Shown here in pieces: positions 10,224-19,714 of a stretch of 64,000 nucleotides of DNA. Under the pieces are notes generated by a model. The model was not told the origin of the DNA. It saw only the letters and a list, made by a program, of their open reading frames with translations, and ran no database searches. Made by a program: the position numbers and the translations under genes. Origin of the DNA: Blautia sp. (lineage in GTDB: Bacteria > Bacillota > Clostridia > Lachnospirales > Lachnospiraceae); NCBI GenBank assembly GCA_029257775.1, contig JARIAQ010000014.1, positions 1 to 64,000 on the forward strand, written 5' to 3'. How positions within the stretch are numbered: position 1 is the stretch's first letter; each line of letters starts with the position of its first letter.

Positions 10224-10253
10224 ATTAAATAAATGTTTAATCATTAAATAAAT
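10224..10253. promoter_or_regulatory. candidate ArsR/SmtB-type operator region upstream of HMA/P-type ATPase genes
   Basis: Direct repeat ATTAAATAAAT (10224-10234, 10243-10253; 19-bp period) with embedded ATTAAA-N6-TTTAAT inverted repeat. Confidence 0.45.
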
Positions 10254-10280
10254 ATTATATTAAAAGCGAGGTATTTTATT

Positions 10281-10499
10281 ATGAAGAAAACTTATAATAT
10301 TGAAGTAGACTGTGCAAACTGTGCAAATTTAATGGAAGACGCTACAAAGAAGACGGAAGGTGTTGCTTCTGCAACAGTGAACTTTATGATGCAGAAAATG
10401 ATTGTGGAGTTTGAAGAAGGTCAAGATCCTAAAAAAGTTATGAAAAATGTTTTGAAAGCATGTAAAAAAGTAGAATCTGATTGTGAAATTGAACTTTAA
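10281..10499 (+). CDS. stand-alone heavy-metal-associated (HMA) domain protein
   Basis: 72 aa; metal-site CxxC in VDCANCANLMEDATKKTEGV. Confidence 0.85.
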   Translation: MKKTYNIEVDCANCANLMEDATKKTEGVASATVNFMMQKMIVEFEEGQDPKKVMKNVLKACKKVESDCEIEL

Positions 10500-10567
10500 G
10501 AAATAGCACCCCAGATGCAGAATGCAAAGGGGTGCAAATTTATCTTAGAAAGAAGGTGGAGGGAGTT

Positions 10568-12454
10568 ATGAATAAAAAGCAAAAGAAAATCCTTGCCAGA
10601 ATCATTATTACAACAGTTATGGTAATTGTATTAAATCTAGTATCTGTAACAGGGATAATACAATTAGCACTTTATTTAGTAGCTTACTTGTTAATTGGAT
10701 ATGATATTCTAAAAAAAGCTGGAAAGGGTATTGGAAACGGACGTATTTTTGATGAAAACTTTTTAATGTCCATAGCCACAGTAGGGGCTTTTGCCTTGGC
10801 TATTCATTCAAAAAGTGGAGACTATAATGAAGCCATTGCAGTTATGTTGTTTTACCAGATAGGGGAACTGTTCCAGAGTTACGCAGTGAGAAAGAGCCGT
10901 AGAAATATTAGCGCATTAATGGATATTCGTCCTGATTATGCCAATGTAGAACGAGATGGAAAATTAGAAAAAGTAGATCCAGATGAAGTGGAGATTGACA
11001 GCATGATTGTTGTTCAACCAGGAGAAAAGGTTCCTTTAGATGGGATTGTTATAGAGGGGAATTCTACTTTAAATACAAGTGCGTTAACTGGTGAGAGTCG
11101 TCCTCGTAATGTAAAACAGGGAGATGAAATTATCAGTGGCTGTATTAATCTGAATGGTGTACTAAAAGTTAAGACAACAAAGGAATTTGGGGAGTCTACA
11201 GTATCTAAAATTTTAGAACTTGTGGAAACTTCCAGCTCAAGAAAATCGAGATCTGAAAATTTCATTTCTAAATTTGCAAAAGTATATACACCGGCAGTTT
11301 GTTATGGTGCGTTGGCACTGGCTATTCTTCCACCATTGGTACAGATGTTATTTTTAGGACAGGCAGCTCAATGGGATGTATGGATTTACCGTGCATTAAC
11401 ATTTCTTGTTATTAGTTGTCCATGCGCTCTTGTTATTAGTATTCCTCTTAGTTTCTTTGCAGGAATTGGCGGGGCAAGTAAGGAAGGTGTTTTAATTAAA
11501 GGATCCAATTATATGGAAACCTTATCACAGGCAAAGTATGTAGTTTTTGATAAGACAGGAACTTTGACACAGGGCGTCTTTGAAGTAACTGGTGTTCACC
11601 ACAATGATATGGAAGAAAAGAAGTTACTGGAATACGCAGCTTTGGCAGAGTGTGCATCTTCTCATCCAATCAGTAAAAGTTTGCAAAGAGCTTATGGTAA
11701 AGAAATAGATAGAAATAGGGTTTCTGATATACAGGAAATTAGTGGTTACGGAATGATTGCCAAGGTGGATGAAAACCAGGTTGCTGTAGGGAATAGTAAG
11801 CTTATGAAGAAATTGAATGTGGAATATCACAATTGTCATAAAGTGGGAACGATTATTCATGTAGCAATCAATGGAAAATATGAAGGTCATATTGTGATTT
11901 CTGATATTATCAAGGAACATTCTAAAGAGGCTATTGCTCGACTGAAAAAAGCAGGAGTGAAAAAGACGGTTATGCTTACGGGAGATGCAAAGACAGTAGC
12001 AGAACAGGTTGCACAGTCCTTGGGTATTGATGAAGTTTATGCAGAATTGCTTCCAGGTGATAAGGTGGAAAAGGTTGAGGAGTTGCTTTTACAAAAGTCA
12101 GAAAAAGAAAAATTGGCATTTGTTGGTGATGGTATTAATGATGCGCCGGTTCTTACCCGTGCAGATATTGGAATTGCTATGGGAGCTATGGGGTCAGATG
12201 CGGCCATTGAGGCAGCAGATATAGTATTAATGGATGATGATCCTTTAAAAATTTCAAAGGCAATTAAGATTTCTAGAAAGTGTATTGGTATCGTATATCA
12301 GAATATTATTTTTGCTTTGGTTATTAAATTTGGATGTCTGGCCCTTGGGGCATTGGGAATTGCCAATATGTGGTTTGCTATTTTTGCAGATGTGGGTGTT
12401 ATGGTACTTGCCATCTTAAATGCAATTCGTACTCTTAGAGTCCATAATTTGTAA
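10568..12454 (+). CDS. heavy-metal (Zn/Cd/Pb-type) P1B ATPase
   Basis: SCPCALVISIP, DKTGTLTQG, HP (SSHPIS), GDGINDAPVL. Start chosen at ATG 10568 (MNKKQKK) rather than ORF-track start 10532. Confidence 0.93.
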   Translation: MNKKQKKILARIIITTVMVIVLNLVSVTGIIQLALYLVAYLLIGYDILKKAGKGIGNGRIFDENFLMSIATVGAFALAIHSKSGDYNEAIAVMLFYQIGELFQSYAVRKSRRNISALMDIRPDYANVERDGKLEKVDPDEVEIDSMIVVQPGEKVPLDGIVIEGNSTLNTSALTGESRPRNVKQGDEIISGCINLNGVLKVKTTKEFGESTVSKILELVETSSSRKSRSENFISKFAKVYTPAVCYGALALAILPPLVQMLFLGQAAQWDVWIYRALTFLVISCPCALVISIPLSFFAGIGGASKEGVLIKGSNYMETLSQAKYVVFDKTGTLTQGVFEVTGVHHNDMEEKKLLEYAALAECASSHPISKSLQRAYGKEIDRNRVSDIQEISGYGMIAKVDENQVAVGNSKLMKKLNVEYHNCHKVGTIIHVAINGKYEGHIVISDIIKEHSKEAIARLKKAGVKKTVMLTGDAKTVAEQVAQSLGIDEVYAELLPGDKVEKVEELLLQKSEKEKLAFVGDGINDAPVLTRADIGIAMGAMGSDAAIEAADIVLMDDDPLKISKAIKISRKCIGIVYQNIIFALVIKFGCLALGALGIANMWFAIFADVGVMVLAILNAIRTLRVHNL

Positions 12455-12457
12455 AGG

Positions 12458-12500
12458 AAAAGATTGGAACTGTTATAGTAAGCAGTTTCAATCTTTTTTA
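12458..12500 (+). terminator. Rho-independent terminator
   Basis: AAAGATTGgAACTG..CAGTTtCAATCTTTTTT. Confidence 0.75.
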
Positions 12501-12538
12501 ATATATGAGCCTGAATCAAGGAAAAAGTCAAAAATAAG

Positions 12539-12904
12539 TTATTTGTCCGATACACAGGAAATATCCATCATTTGCTCAATCATATGATGAAGAGACTGGG
12601 CTTTTTTTGATGAACTGGCTTTGTAATAAGTTTCTTTTCCTTCCCTGCGTGTTTCTACCAGTCCACTGCTTTTTAAAAGTCGCAGATGATGTGCAACAGC
12701 AGGACTGCTCATATCCATCAAGGCAGAAATATTAATGACACATTCTTCGCAATGACATAAAATCCAGAAAATACGAATACGAGTTGTATCACTAAGTTGT
12801 TTGAAGATAGAGGCAACGATTTGAAATTTTTCAGTATCAGGTATATGTTGGATTAAATTTTCCCCATTTTCTCCGTGTTGATGAGGTAATGTATGCTCTT
12901 TCAT
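12539..12904 (-). CDS. ArsR/SmtB-family metalloregulator
   Basis: wHTH ALMDMSSPAVAHHLRLLKSSGLVETRREGKETYYK; CHCEECV; His-rich N-terminus; start with RBS AGGAGG at 12904. Confidence 0.9.
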   Translation of the reverse strand: MKEHTLPHQHGENGENLIQHIPDTEKFQIVASIFKQLSDTTRIRIFWILCHCEECVINISALMDMSSPAVAHHLRLLKSSGLVETRREGKETYYKASSSKKAQSLHHMIEQMMDISCVSDK

Positions 12905-12983
12905 AAAAGTATTTCCTCCTTTATTTCTATAGTGTAACATAAAACAATGAAAATAAAAGAGGAAACCTTTAAAATCTGTTAAA

Positions 12984-14903
12984 TTAAATGGTATCGACTA
13001 AATCACAACCACTGATGATTTTACTCCAGATATTTTCCCGAAGTTCTACTTTCATATCATGAGGATATTGATTTTCTACTGTCCAGTAAGGCAGACGTTC
13101 CTGTTCCAATTCTTCTAATTGTGTTACTTCTCCAGAAAGGTAAGAAGTAATACGTCTTTGACAGGATTTTAAGCGTGCGGAAACACCACTTAGTTTAATA
13201 TCCATAAGTTCGTAACCAAAAGGTTTTGCGTCTTTCATCCATAATTCTTCGCGGAACTGGTGCATAAGTTGTAAATTTTCCAGAATATTGGGGATAACCT
13301 TTGTATTTAGTTCTTCTAATGTGGACAAATCTTTTTTGTCATAAGCTTCTTTTAAAAGAAGTCCCAAATCAGCTTTTTCAGACAATACAAGTGAAAAATA
13401 TTTATAGAAGTTAAATAGTGTTTTATAGCAAGTATTTTCTTTTACGCATTCATCTAACTTGTCTGCCAAATTTTTATAATAAGACTTTGTATCCACGCCT
13501 TGAATATGAAAATCAAATAAGCCAAGCATAGGATCTTGGTAAAGTAAATATTTAGAAGGATTATCTGCAGAAATATTATTTCCATCTCCTTGGAAAAGAG
13601 AGTCAAATCTATCTAATAGTTCAAAATCTTCCCATTTGCTATCTAAGCAGTCAGTAAAGTTCTGTTTTAAAATAGTTTCATCTAAATTTGAGTGGAAGCA
13701 AAGGGTAGCAAATGCCACAAGTCCTGGGTAGATAGCTTCAATAGGAGTTTCTGCTCCGTTATCCATCCAGCCAGTAGCAAATACTTCTTGTACATTTTGT
13801 GCCTGGCATTCTAACAGGGCAGGAATGGTACAGGTAATTGCTCTACCATAGTTTGGTGCAATACCGTTCCAGTTCCAGATACCTCCTGCAAAAATGGTTC
13901 TCTTTGCAATTTCGTGGTGAACGCGAAGCATTTTGCGATATACATTTCGATCTGTATTATAGTAGTCCCAGTATACTAGTGCCAAATCATCTGCGGGTTT
14001 TGTCCAGTTAGAGGTATCAGTGTCTTCGTCAATATTGTAATACCATTTTCCAGAATTGGAGGAGATAAACATATCGCTCCACATCATAGGTTTTAAATTT
14101 AATTCTCGGCAAATTTCAAGAACACGATTGGTGTGTTCTAAAATAAGTTCAGAACTTTTCTTGTATCCATTTTGATGTAAATAATTTCCCAGTCCAAGCA
14201 TGACAGCTTCATCCATACCAATATGAATGTTTTCTGAACGGAAGCAATCTTTTACAGAAGTAAGAAGCTGTCTGATGAAAGTATAAACTTTTTCAGAACC
14301 TACCAACAAAATATCTGCACTGTCTTTAAGGTCTTGTCCCATAGGCCATTTTAAAGCATTTCTAAGATGTGCCAGTGTTTGAATACAAGGAACAAGTTCA
14401 ATTCCAAACTGATAGGCATAATCATCTAATTCACGAAGTTCTTTTTGAGAATAGCGACCTCTGTAAGTACCGAAGTAAGGAAGGTCAGGAACTTCATAAG
14501 TATCTTCTGTGTATAAAAGTAATTGATTTAATCCTAGTTTGGCCATAATACGGATTAATTTTTTAACAGTAGCTGTTGTGGCTACTGCATTTCTGGAGCA
14601 GTCCAGCATAAAACCATTTTTTTCAAAAAATCCCGTTTCTTCAAAGGAAAAATCTTCTTCTAAGTGGTGAATCAGATAATTAAGACAACGGAAATAATGT
14701 ACTGGTTCATGGCAGGTAATGCTACACTCATTGCCTTTTTTCAAGACTTTCAAAGTGTTTCCAGATGAAGTAAAAGTTACGTTTACACAAAGATTTTCCA
14801 TATTTTTCGTTTGTGCATGGTATTCCTCTACAAAGATTTTTGTGCCTTCCTCAATAAAGGATAAATTGAAAGAAGAAGGAGTGTTTGAATAAGAAAAAAT
14901 CAT
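12984..14903 (-). CDS. family 20 glycoside hydrolase (beta-N-acetylhexosaminidase-like)
   Basis: GH20 acid-pair motif IHIGMDEA; overall GH20 pattern; no evident signal peptide. Confidence 0.85.
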   Translation of the reverse strand: MIFSYSNTPSSFNLSFIEEGTKIFVEEYHAQTKNMENLCVNVTFTSSGNTLKVLKKGNECSITCHEPVHYFRCLNYLIHHLEEDFSFEETGFFEKNGFMLDCSRNAVATTATVKKLIRIMAKLGLNQLLLYTEDTYEVPDLPYFGTYRGRYSQKELRELDDYAYQFGIELVPCIQTLAHLRNALKWPMGQDLKDSADILLVGSEKVYTFIRQLLTSVKDCFRSENIHIGMDEAVMLGLGNYLHQNGYKKSSELILEHTNRVLEICRELNLKPMMWSDMFISSNSGKWYYNIDEDTDTSNWTKPADDLALVYWDYYNTDRNVYRKMLRVHHEIAKRTIFAGGIWNWNGIAPNYGRAITCTIPALLECQAQNVQEVFATGWMDNGAETPIEAIYPGLVAFATLCFHSNLDETILKQNFTDCLDSKWEDFELLDRFDSLFQGDGNNISADNPSKYLLYQDPMLGLFDFHIQGVDTKSYYKNLADKLDECVKENTCYKTLFNFYKYFSLVLSEKADLGLLLKEAYDKKDLSTLEELNTKVIPNILENLQLMHQFREELWMKDAKPFGYELMDIKLSGVSARLKSCQRRITSYLSGEVTQLEELEQERLPYWTVENQYPHDMKVELRENIWSKIISGCDLVDTI

Positions 14904-14924
14904 AGTAATAATCTCCTTTTGTGT

Positions 14925-16289
14925 TTAATGTTCTGTATGTTTTTTATAGAATTTTTTTTGGTTAAAGTAATAGTAAACAACAAAGAGGGTTGCTGTCAAT
15001 CCCCATGAGATCGGATAACAAAGCAAAATATCAGAGATGTCTGGTTTTTTTGGAATCACAAGAAAAATCCAGATAATACGAAGCAGACATACACCGGTAC
15101 AAGTCATGAGCATAGGTACTAATACATTTCCAATTCCTCGAAGGGCGCTGGACAAAATTTCAATAAAAATAAATAGTACATAGGAAGGTGCAATAATATG
15201 AATGATTTTCATGCCTATTTTAATGACTTCTGGGTCGGTAGTAAACATTCGCAGGAGGTATTCTCCAAGACAGAGTAAAAGAATGCTTACTAGCAAGGAG
15301 GCAATAAAGTCCATGAAAAGACAAACAGTAACACTTCTTTTCATGCGATGATATTTTCCGGCACCATAATTTTGTCCGATAAATGTTGTAATTGCCACAC
15401 TAAAGGCTCCGGAAATCATCCAGTAAATGGCGTCAATTTTTCCAAAAGCAGTGTAGGCAGCCATGGCATTTGTTCCCAAATCATTGAGAGAAGTTTGAAT
15501 AATCATGTTAGAAAGATTGTACATAATAGATTGAATTCCTGCAGGAAGTCCAATAGTGATAATGGAAACCAAAAGAAATTTGTGAAAACGAATTTTCTTA
15601 GGCTTCAGACAATACATATCTTTGGATTTCATTAAGGTATAAATTACTAAGATAGCGCTGACTGCCTGAGAAATTACAGTGGCAAGAGCAGCACCGGCAA
15701 TACCCATATGGAAGCCGACAACCAGAAGAACATCCAGAAAGATGTTAAGGAAACAACATACAATCAGGAAATAAAGAGGACGTGTGGAATCTCCCACTGC
15801 TCTTAAAATGGCAGAACCTACGTTATAAATAAAAACAAAAATAATTCCCGCAAAATAAATTTTTAAATAAGCAGCAGATCCTTTTATGACATCTTTTGGA
15901 GTATTCATAAGTTTTAGCATAAAAGGTGTTAAAGAGATGCCTACAATGGTAATAACAATCCCTCCTATAATAGAAAGGGCAGCGGCAGTGTGTAAAGCAT
16001 CATTTAACTCCTTTTTGTTTTTGGCTCCATAATAGCGAGCAATAATCACTGTAGCACCAGATGAAAGTCCTACGAAAAATCCTACAATTAGATTAACAAT
16101 CTGTCCAGTAGAGCCACCTACAGCGGCAAGGGCTTGGGTTCCAACAAAGCGGCCTACCACAACAGCATCAGCTGTATTGTAGAGTTGTTGAAACAGTGTT
16201 CCCAGCATAATGGGAAAGAAAAAAAGCAGGAGTTGCTTCCATATAACCCCTTCTGTAATTTGGTTTACAGAAGTATTTTTTATTTTCAA
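14925..16289 (-). CDS. MATE family efflux transporter
   Basis: IMLGTLFQQLYNTADAVVVGRFVGTQALAAVGG; 12 hydrophobic segments. Confidence 0.93.
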   Translation of the reverse strand: MKIKNTSVNQITEGVIWKQLLLFFFPIMLGTLFQQLYNTADAVVVGRFVGTQALAAVGGSTGQIVNLIVGFFVGLSSGATVIIARYYGAKNKKELNDALHTAAALSIIGGIVITIVGISLTPFMLKLMNTPKDVIKGSAAYLKIYFAGIIFVFIYNVGSAILRAVGDSTRPLYFLIVCCFLNIFLDVLLVVGFHMGIAGAALATVISQAVSAILVIYTLMKSKDMYCLKPKKIRFHKFLLVSIITIGLPAGIQSIMYNLSNMIIQTSLNDLGTNAMAAYTAFGKIDAIYWMISGAFSVAITTFIGQNYGAGKYHRMKRSVTVCLFMDFIASLLVSILLLCLGEYLLRMFTTDPEVIKIGMKIIHIIAPSYVLFIFIEILSSALRGIGNVLVPMLMTCTGVCLLRIIWIFLVIPKKPDISDILLCYPISWGLTATLFVVYYYFNQKKFYKKHTEH

Positions 16290-16436
16290 TCAAAATCCTC
16301 CTTTATGATAAAAATAATACATTCAATATATATCATAGCTTTTTACAAATGTCGATAAATTTTATTATTTTTTGATGAGGAATATGATATGATAAACCTA
16401 TATTGGGGAATAAAAAAATGTGGGAGGTATTAAGTT

Positions 16437-17231
16437 ATGGAATTGAAAATTCGTGTAGCAAATCCGGCCGGTAATGTGACAATTTTTGTTATAAGTCCTG
16501 CAAAGAGGGAGGATTATGCAAAAATTTCCAGAGAACTTTTATGTATGGAAGAGCTTCATGGAGAGCAAGTAGGGTTTGTGGAACAGAAGCAGGATGGAAG
16601 CTATCATATGGAAATGATGGGCGGAGAATTTTGCGGAAATGCAACTAGAAGCTTTGGTTATTTGTTAAGCTTGCTTTCTAAGGAATCAGAAGACGAAGTG
16701 TGGGTAGATGTTAGTGGTTCTGAAAAGAAGCTAAAAGTGGTATTGGACATGGAAAAAGGTACTGCGAGGACAGAAATGCCGCTTCCTTTGGAGATAAAAG
16801 AAATTGTTGTAGAGGAAGAAAGTTTTTCCATGGTAGTATTTCAGGGGATTTGTCACATAATTGTAAAGAGCCATCCAAAAGATCAGGAGTTTGTGGATAA
16901 ACTGATCGAAAAAGCAAAAGAAGTATATCGTTGTGATGCCTATGGTGTTATGTTTTTGGAAGAAAATCAGATGACGCCGGTGGTGTATGTAGAGAGTACG
17001 GCTTCCATGGTATGGGAAAGCAGTTGTGGAAGCGGTAGTATGGGAGCAGCAGTGTATCTGTCAAAAGATATAGATACAGGTGAGTTTGTATATGAACTTT
17101 ATCAGCCAGGGGGCATGATAGAAGCTTATGTGGAAAAAGAGGAAGGTAAGGTACTTTCCTGTAAAATGGGAGGACCTGTAACAATATCAGAAGAAATGAA
17201 GGTTGACATAAGATGGAACGAGGGAAATTAA
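16437..17231 (+). CDS. DapF-fold amino-acid racemase, CntK (histidine racemase)-like
   Basis: Two catalytic-Cys motifs EFCGNATRS and WESSCGSGS; NPAGNVTIFV, EQVGFVE and YQPGG match remembered CntK features better than DapF. Confidence 0.75.
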   Translation: MELKIRVANPAGNVTIFVISPAKREDYAKISRELLCMEELHGEQVGFVEQKQDGSYHMEMMGGEFCGNATRSFGYLLSLLSKESEDEVWVDVSGSEKKLKVVLDMEKGTARTEMPLPLEIKEIVVEEESFSMVVFQGICHIIVKSHPKDQEFVDKLIEKAKEVYRCDAYGVMFLEENQMTPVVYVESTASMVWESSCGSGSMGAAVYLSKDIDTGEFVYELYQPGGMIEAYVEKEEGKVLSCKMGGPVTISEEMKVDIRWNEGN

Positions 17232-17899
17232 AGGAACCCTATATAGCAATTATGAAAGATGGTATGTTATCCTATGGTGGTAGCCAGGAGTGGTGGAAAA
17301 GAAAAATGATGTCCGGCTATGGCTGTGGTGTGGTTGCAGCGACAGATATCCTTTTATATTTAGATTTACATAAAGAATATTGCAAGGGAAGAGAATTTCA
17401 GGAAGAAGAAAAGGGAAGTGGTTTTTTAGACGTAGAGGTGTACCAGAAGTGTGCAGAGACAATGTGTAAGAAATATTTTCCCATTATTCCCTGTTTAGGG
17501 ATTCCTGGGTGGCTTTTAGCAATAGAAATAAATCGCTATTTTATAAAAAATCGGATTTCTTTAAGAGCAACTTTTGGTGTAAGGAGCAGGAATATGGCCA
17601 ATAGGATTAAGGCAATGCTGGCTCATGATATACCTGTTATTTTGGCAATTGGTCCCAATTTTCCTTTGCCAGTAAGAAAACATAAAGTGTCTTTTTATGA
17701 AAAAATAGAAGAAGGATATGAGAAAATCGCAGAAGCAGCCGCTCACTTTGTGGTAATTACAGGTTTTGAAGGGCAATGGCTTCGAATTTCTTCATGGGGA
17801 AGAGAGTATTATATTAATTTCTATGAGTATCAAAATTATATAAAGAAGTATAGCTGTCCTTTTATTAGTAATATTTGTTATATTAAGAAGAAAAAATAA
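17213..17899 (+). CDS. papain-like/C39-like cysteine peptidase-fold protein
   Basis: Candidate Cys in SGYGCGVVAATDILLYL and His in AAAHFVVITGFEGQWLRISSWG; overlaps upstream CDS by 19 bp. Confidence 0.5.
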   Translation: MERGKLKEPYIAIMKDGMLSYGGSQEWWKRKMMSGYGCGVVAATDILLYLDLHKEYCKGREFQEEEKGSGFLDVEVYQKCAETMCKKYFPIIPCLGIPGWLLAIEINRYFIKNRISLRATFGVRSRNMANRIKAMLAHDIPVILAIGPNFPLPVRKHKVSFYEKIEEGYEKIAEAAAHFVVITGFEGQWLRISSWGREYYINFYEYQNYIKKYSCPFISNICYIKKKK

Positions 17900-17939
17900 A
17901 ATGTGCTTGAGAAAAACACATTTGTCTTTGCAAAAGGGA

Positions 17940-17967
17940 TTGACAAATGAAAAACCAGTGCTATAAT
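17940..17967 (+). promoter_or_regulatory. promoter of glycine riboswitch transcript
   Basis: TTGACA-N16-TATAAT. Confidence 0.75.
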
Positions 17968-17994
17968 AAAATCGTTATTTGCATATTGTGCCAA

Positions 17995-18170
17995 TAGAAG
18001 GTTGCAGGAAAGAGGCAAAATTGCCCACCGAAGGAGTAATACTCTCAGGGGCTTTGTAAAAAAGCAGGACTGTAACTGGATGGCTCTCTGGAGAATCCCG
18101 AAAAGGGTGCCGAAGGTGTAAGCAGACAAAATCTGTGAATCTCTCAGGCAAAAGGACAGTGAAGTTTTTC
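17995..18170 (+). promoter_or_regulatory. tandem glycine riboswitch
   Basis: Two aptamer-like units: GCAGGAAAGAGGC..CCACCGAAGGAGTAA..CTCTCAGGGGC..GGACTG and CTCTGGAGAATCCC..GTGCCGAAGGTGTAAGC..CTCTCAGGCAAAAGGACAG. Confidence 0.93.
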
Positions 18171-18232
18171 GTAAAGATAGTATCTTTATACTATGTTTGC
18201 GTTTGAATTTAGTTGCGCTTAAAAAGAACTTT

Positions 18233-18268
18233 AGTCCATGGGATTTTAAAAATCTCATGGACTTTTCT
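18233..18268 (+). terminator. terminator of the glycine riboswitch expression platform
   Basis: AGTCCATGGGATTTT-a-AAAATCTCATGGACTTTTCT. Confidence 0.75.
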
Positions 18269-18321
18269 ATTTCAGATAACAATAGGCAAATAGAAAATAA
18301 AAGGAAAAGGGAGATAAGGAA

Positions 18322-19665
18322 ATGGAAATGATAGCGTCTATTGTAGATCTGGTAAACAAGTTTTTATGGGATTATGCACTTTTGATTTTGCTTTTAGGTA
18401 CAGGTATTTTTTATACTTTTACATTAAAGTTTATTCAAGTTCGAAAATTTGGTGTTGGAATGAAAAAAATGTTTGGAGGGTTCTCTCTCCATGGGAAAAG
18501 TAGTGAGAACGGATTAAGCTCCTTTCAGGCATTGGCAACAGCTATTGCAGCACAGGTAGGTACAGGAAATATTGCTGGTGCAGCAACGGCTATTGCTTCA
18601 GGAGGGCCAGGGGCAATTTTTTGGATGTGGGTGAGTGCATTTTTTGGAATGGCGACTATTTATGCAGAGGCTGTTATGGCACAGCATACAAGAGTAAAAG
18701 AAAATGGTGTGATTGTGGGCGGACCTGTTTACTATATTAAATATATTTTTAAAGGAAAATTTGGTAAATTTCTTGCAGGATTTTTCTCAGTTGCAATTAT
18801 TCTAGCTTTGGGCTTTATGGGGAATATGGTACAGTCTAATTCTATTGGAAGCTCATTTTACAATGCTTTTGGTATAAAGCCATTTCATGTGGGAATTTTA
18901 GTGGCTATTGTAGCAGCATTTATTTTTCTTGGAGGTATCCGCCGAATTGCCAGAGTAACAGAAAAGGTAGTTCCTTTAATGGCACTTATTTATATTATAG
19001 GATGTATCGTTATTTTATGTATGAATGGCAGTGGAGTGGGTACTGCATTTCATGATATTTTTGTAGCAGCATTTGCACCAGAAGCAGTGCTTGGTGGAGC
19101 TCTTGGTGTTACCGTACAAAAGGCAATGCGCTTTGGTGTGGCTCGAGGACTTTTCTCCAATGAAGCTGGTATGGGTTCTACTCCTCATGCACATGCAACA
19201 GCAGATGTAAAACATCCGGGAGATCAAGGAATTATTGCTATGATTGGTGTATTTATTGATACTTTTTTAATCCTTACTCTCACAGCTCTTGTAATACTTT
19301 CTACTGGTGCATTATCAAGTGGAGAAACAGGTTCTGCTTTGGCACAGGTTGCTTTTGACTCAGCCTTTGGCTCCTTTGGTAAAATATTTATTGCTATTTG
19401 TATGTTATTTTTTGCATTTACTACGATTATTGGCTGGTATTATTTTGGGGAAGTTAATGTGCGTAGTCTTTTCGGCTCAAAAGCAGTTAAAATTTATGCT
19501 CTTTTGGTAGTAATTTGTGTTTTAGTTGGTTCTACTTTAAAAGTTGATTTAGTATGGAATATGTCAGATATGTTTAATGGACTTATGGTAATTCCTAATT
19601 TAATTGCAGTCTTAGCAGGATTTAGAATTGTAAAAAAACTTAGTGAAGAGCATGAGAAAATGTAG
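18322..19665 (+). CDS. alanine/glycine:cation symporter (AGCS) family protein
   Basis: ATAIAAQVGTGNIAGAATAIASGGPGAIFWMW; GLFSNEAGMGSTPHAHATA. Confidence 0.95.
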   Translation: MEMIASIVDLVNKFLWDYALLILLLGTGIFYTFTLKFIQVRKFGVGMKKMFGGFSLHGKSSENGLSSFQALATAIAAQVGTGNIAGAATAIASGGPGAIFWMWVSAFFGMATIYAEAVMAQHTRVKENGVIVGGPVYYIKYIFKGKFGKFLAGFFSVAIILALGFMGNMVQSNSIGSSFYNAFGIKPFHVGILVAIVAAFIFLGGIRRIARVTEKVVPLMALIYIIGCIVILCMNGSGVGTAFHDIFVAAFAPEAVLGGALGVTVQKAMRFGVARGLFSNEAGMGSTPHAHATADVKHPGDQGIIAMIGVFIDTFLILTLTALVILSTGALSSGETGSALAQVAFDSAFGSFGKIFIAICMLFFAFTTIIGWYYFGEVNVRSLFGSKAVKIYALLVVICVLVGSTLKVDLVWNMSDMFNGLMVIPNLIAVLAGFRIVKKLSEEHEKM

Positions 19666-19714
19666 AAAAAGAGTGTTTACAAACATTTCCGAATATGTTA
19701 GCATAATTTATATA

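Noticed and set aside
16437-17231. Annotation as diaminopimelate epimerase DapF
   Set aside because: Same fold, but the Cys motifs and flanking motifs fit CntK-like racemases better
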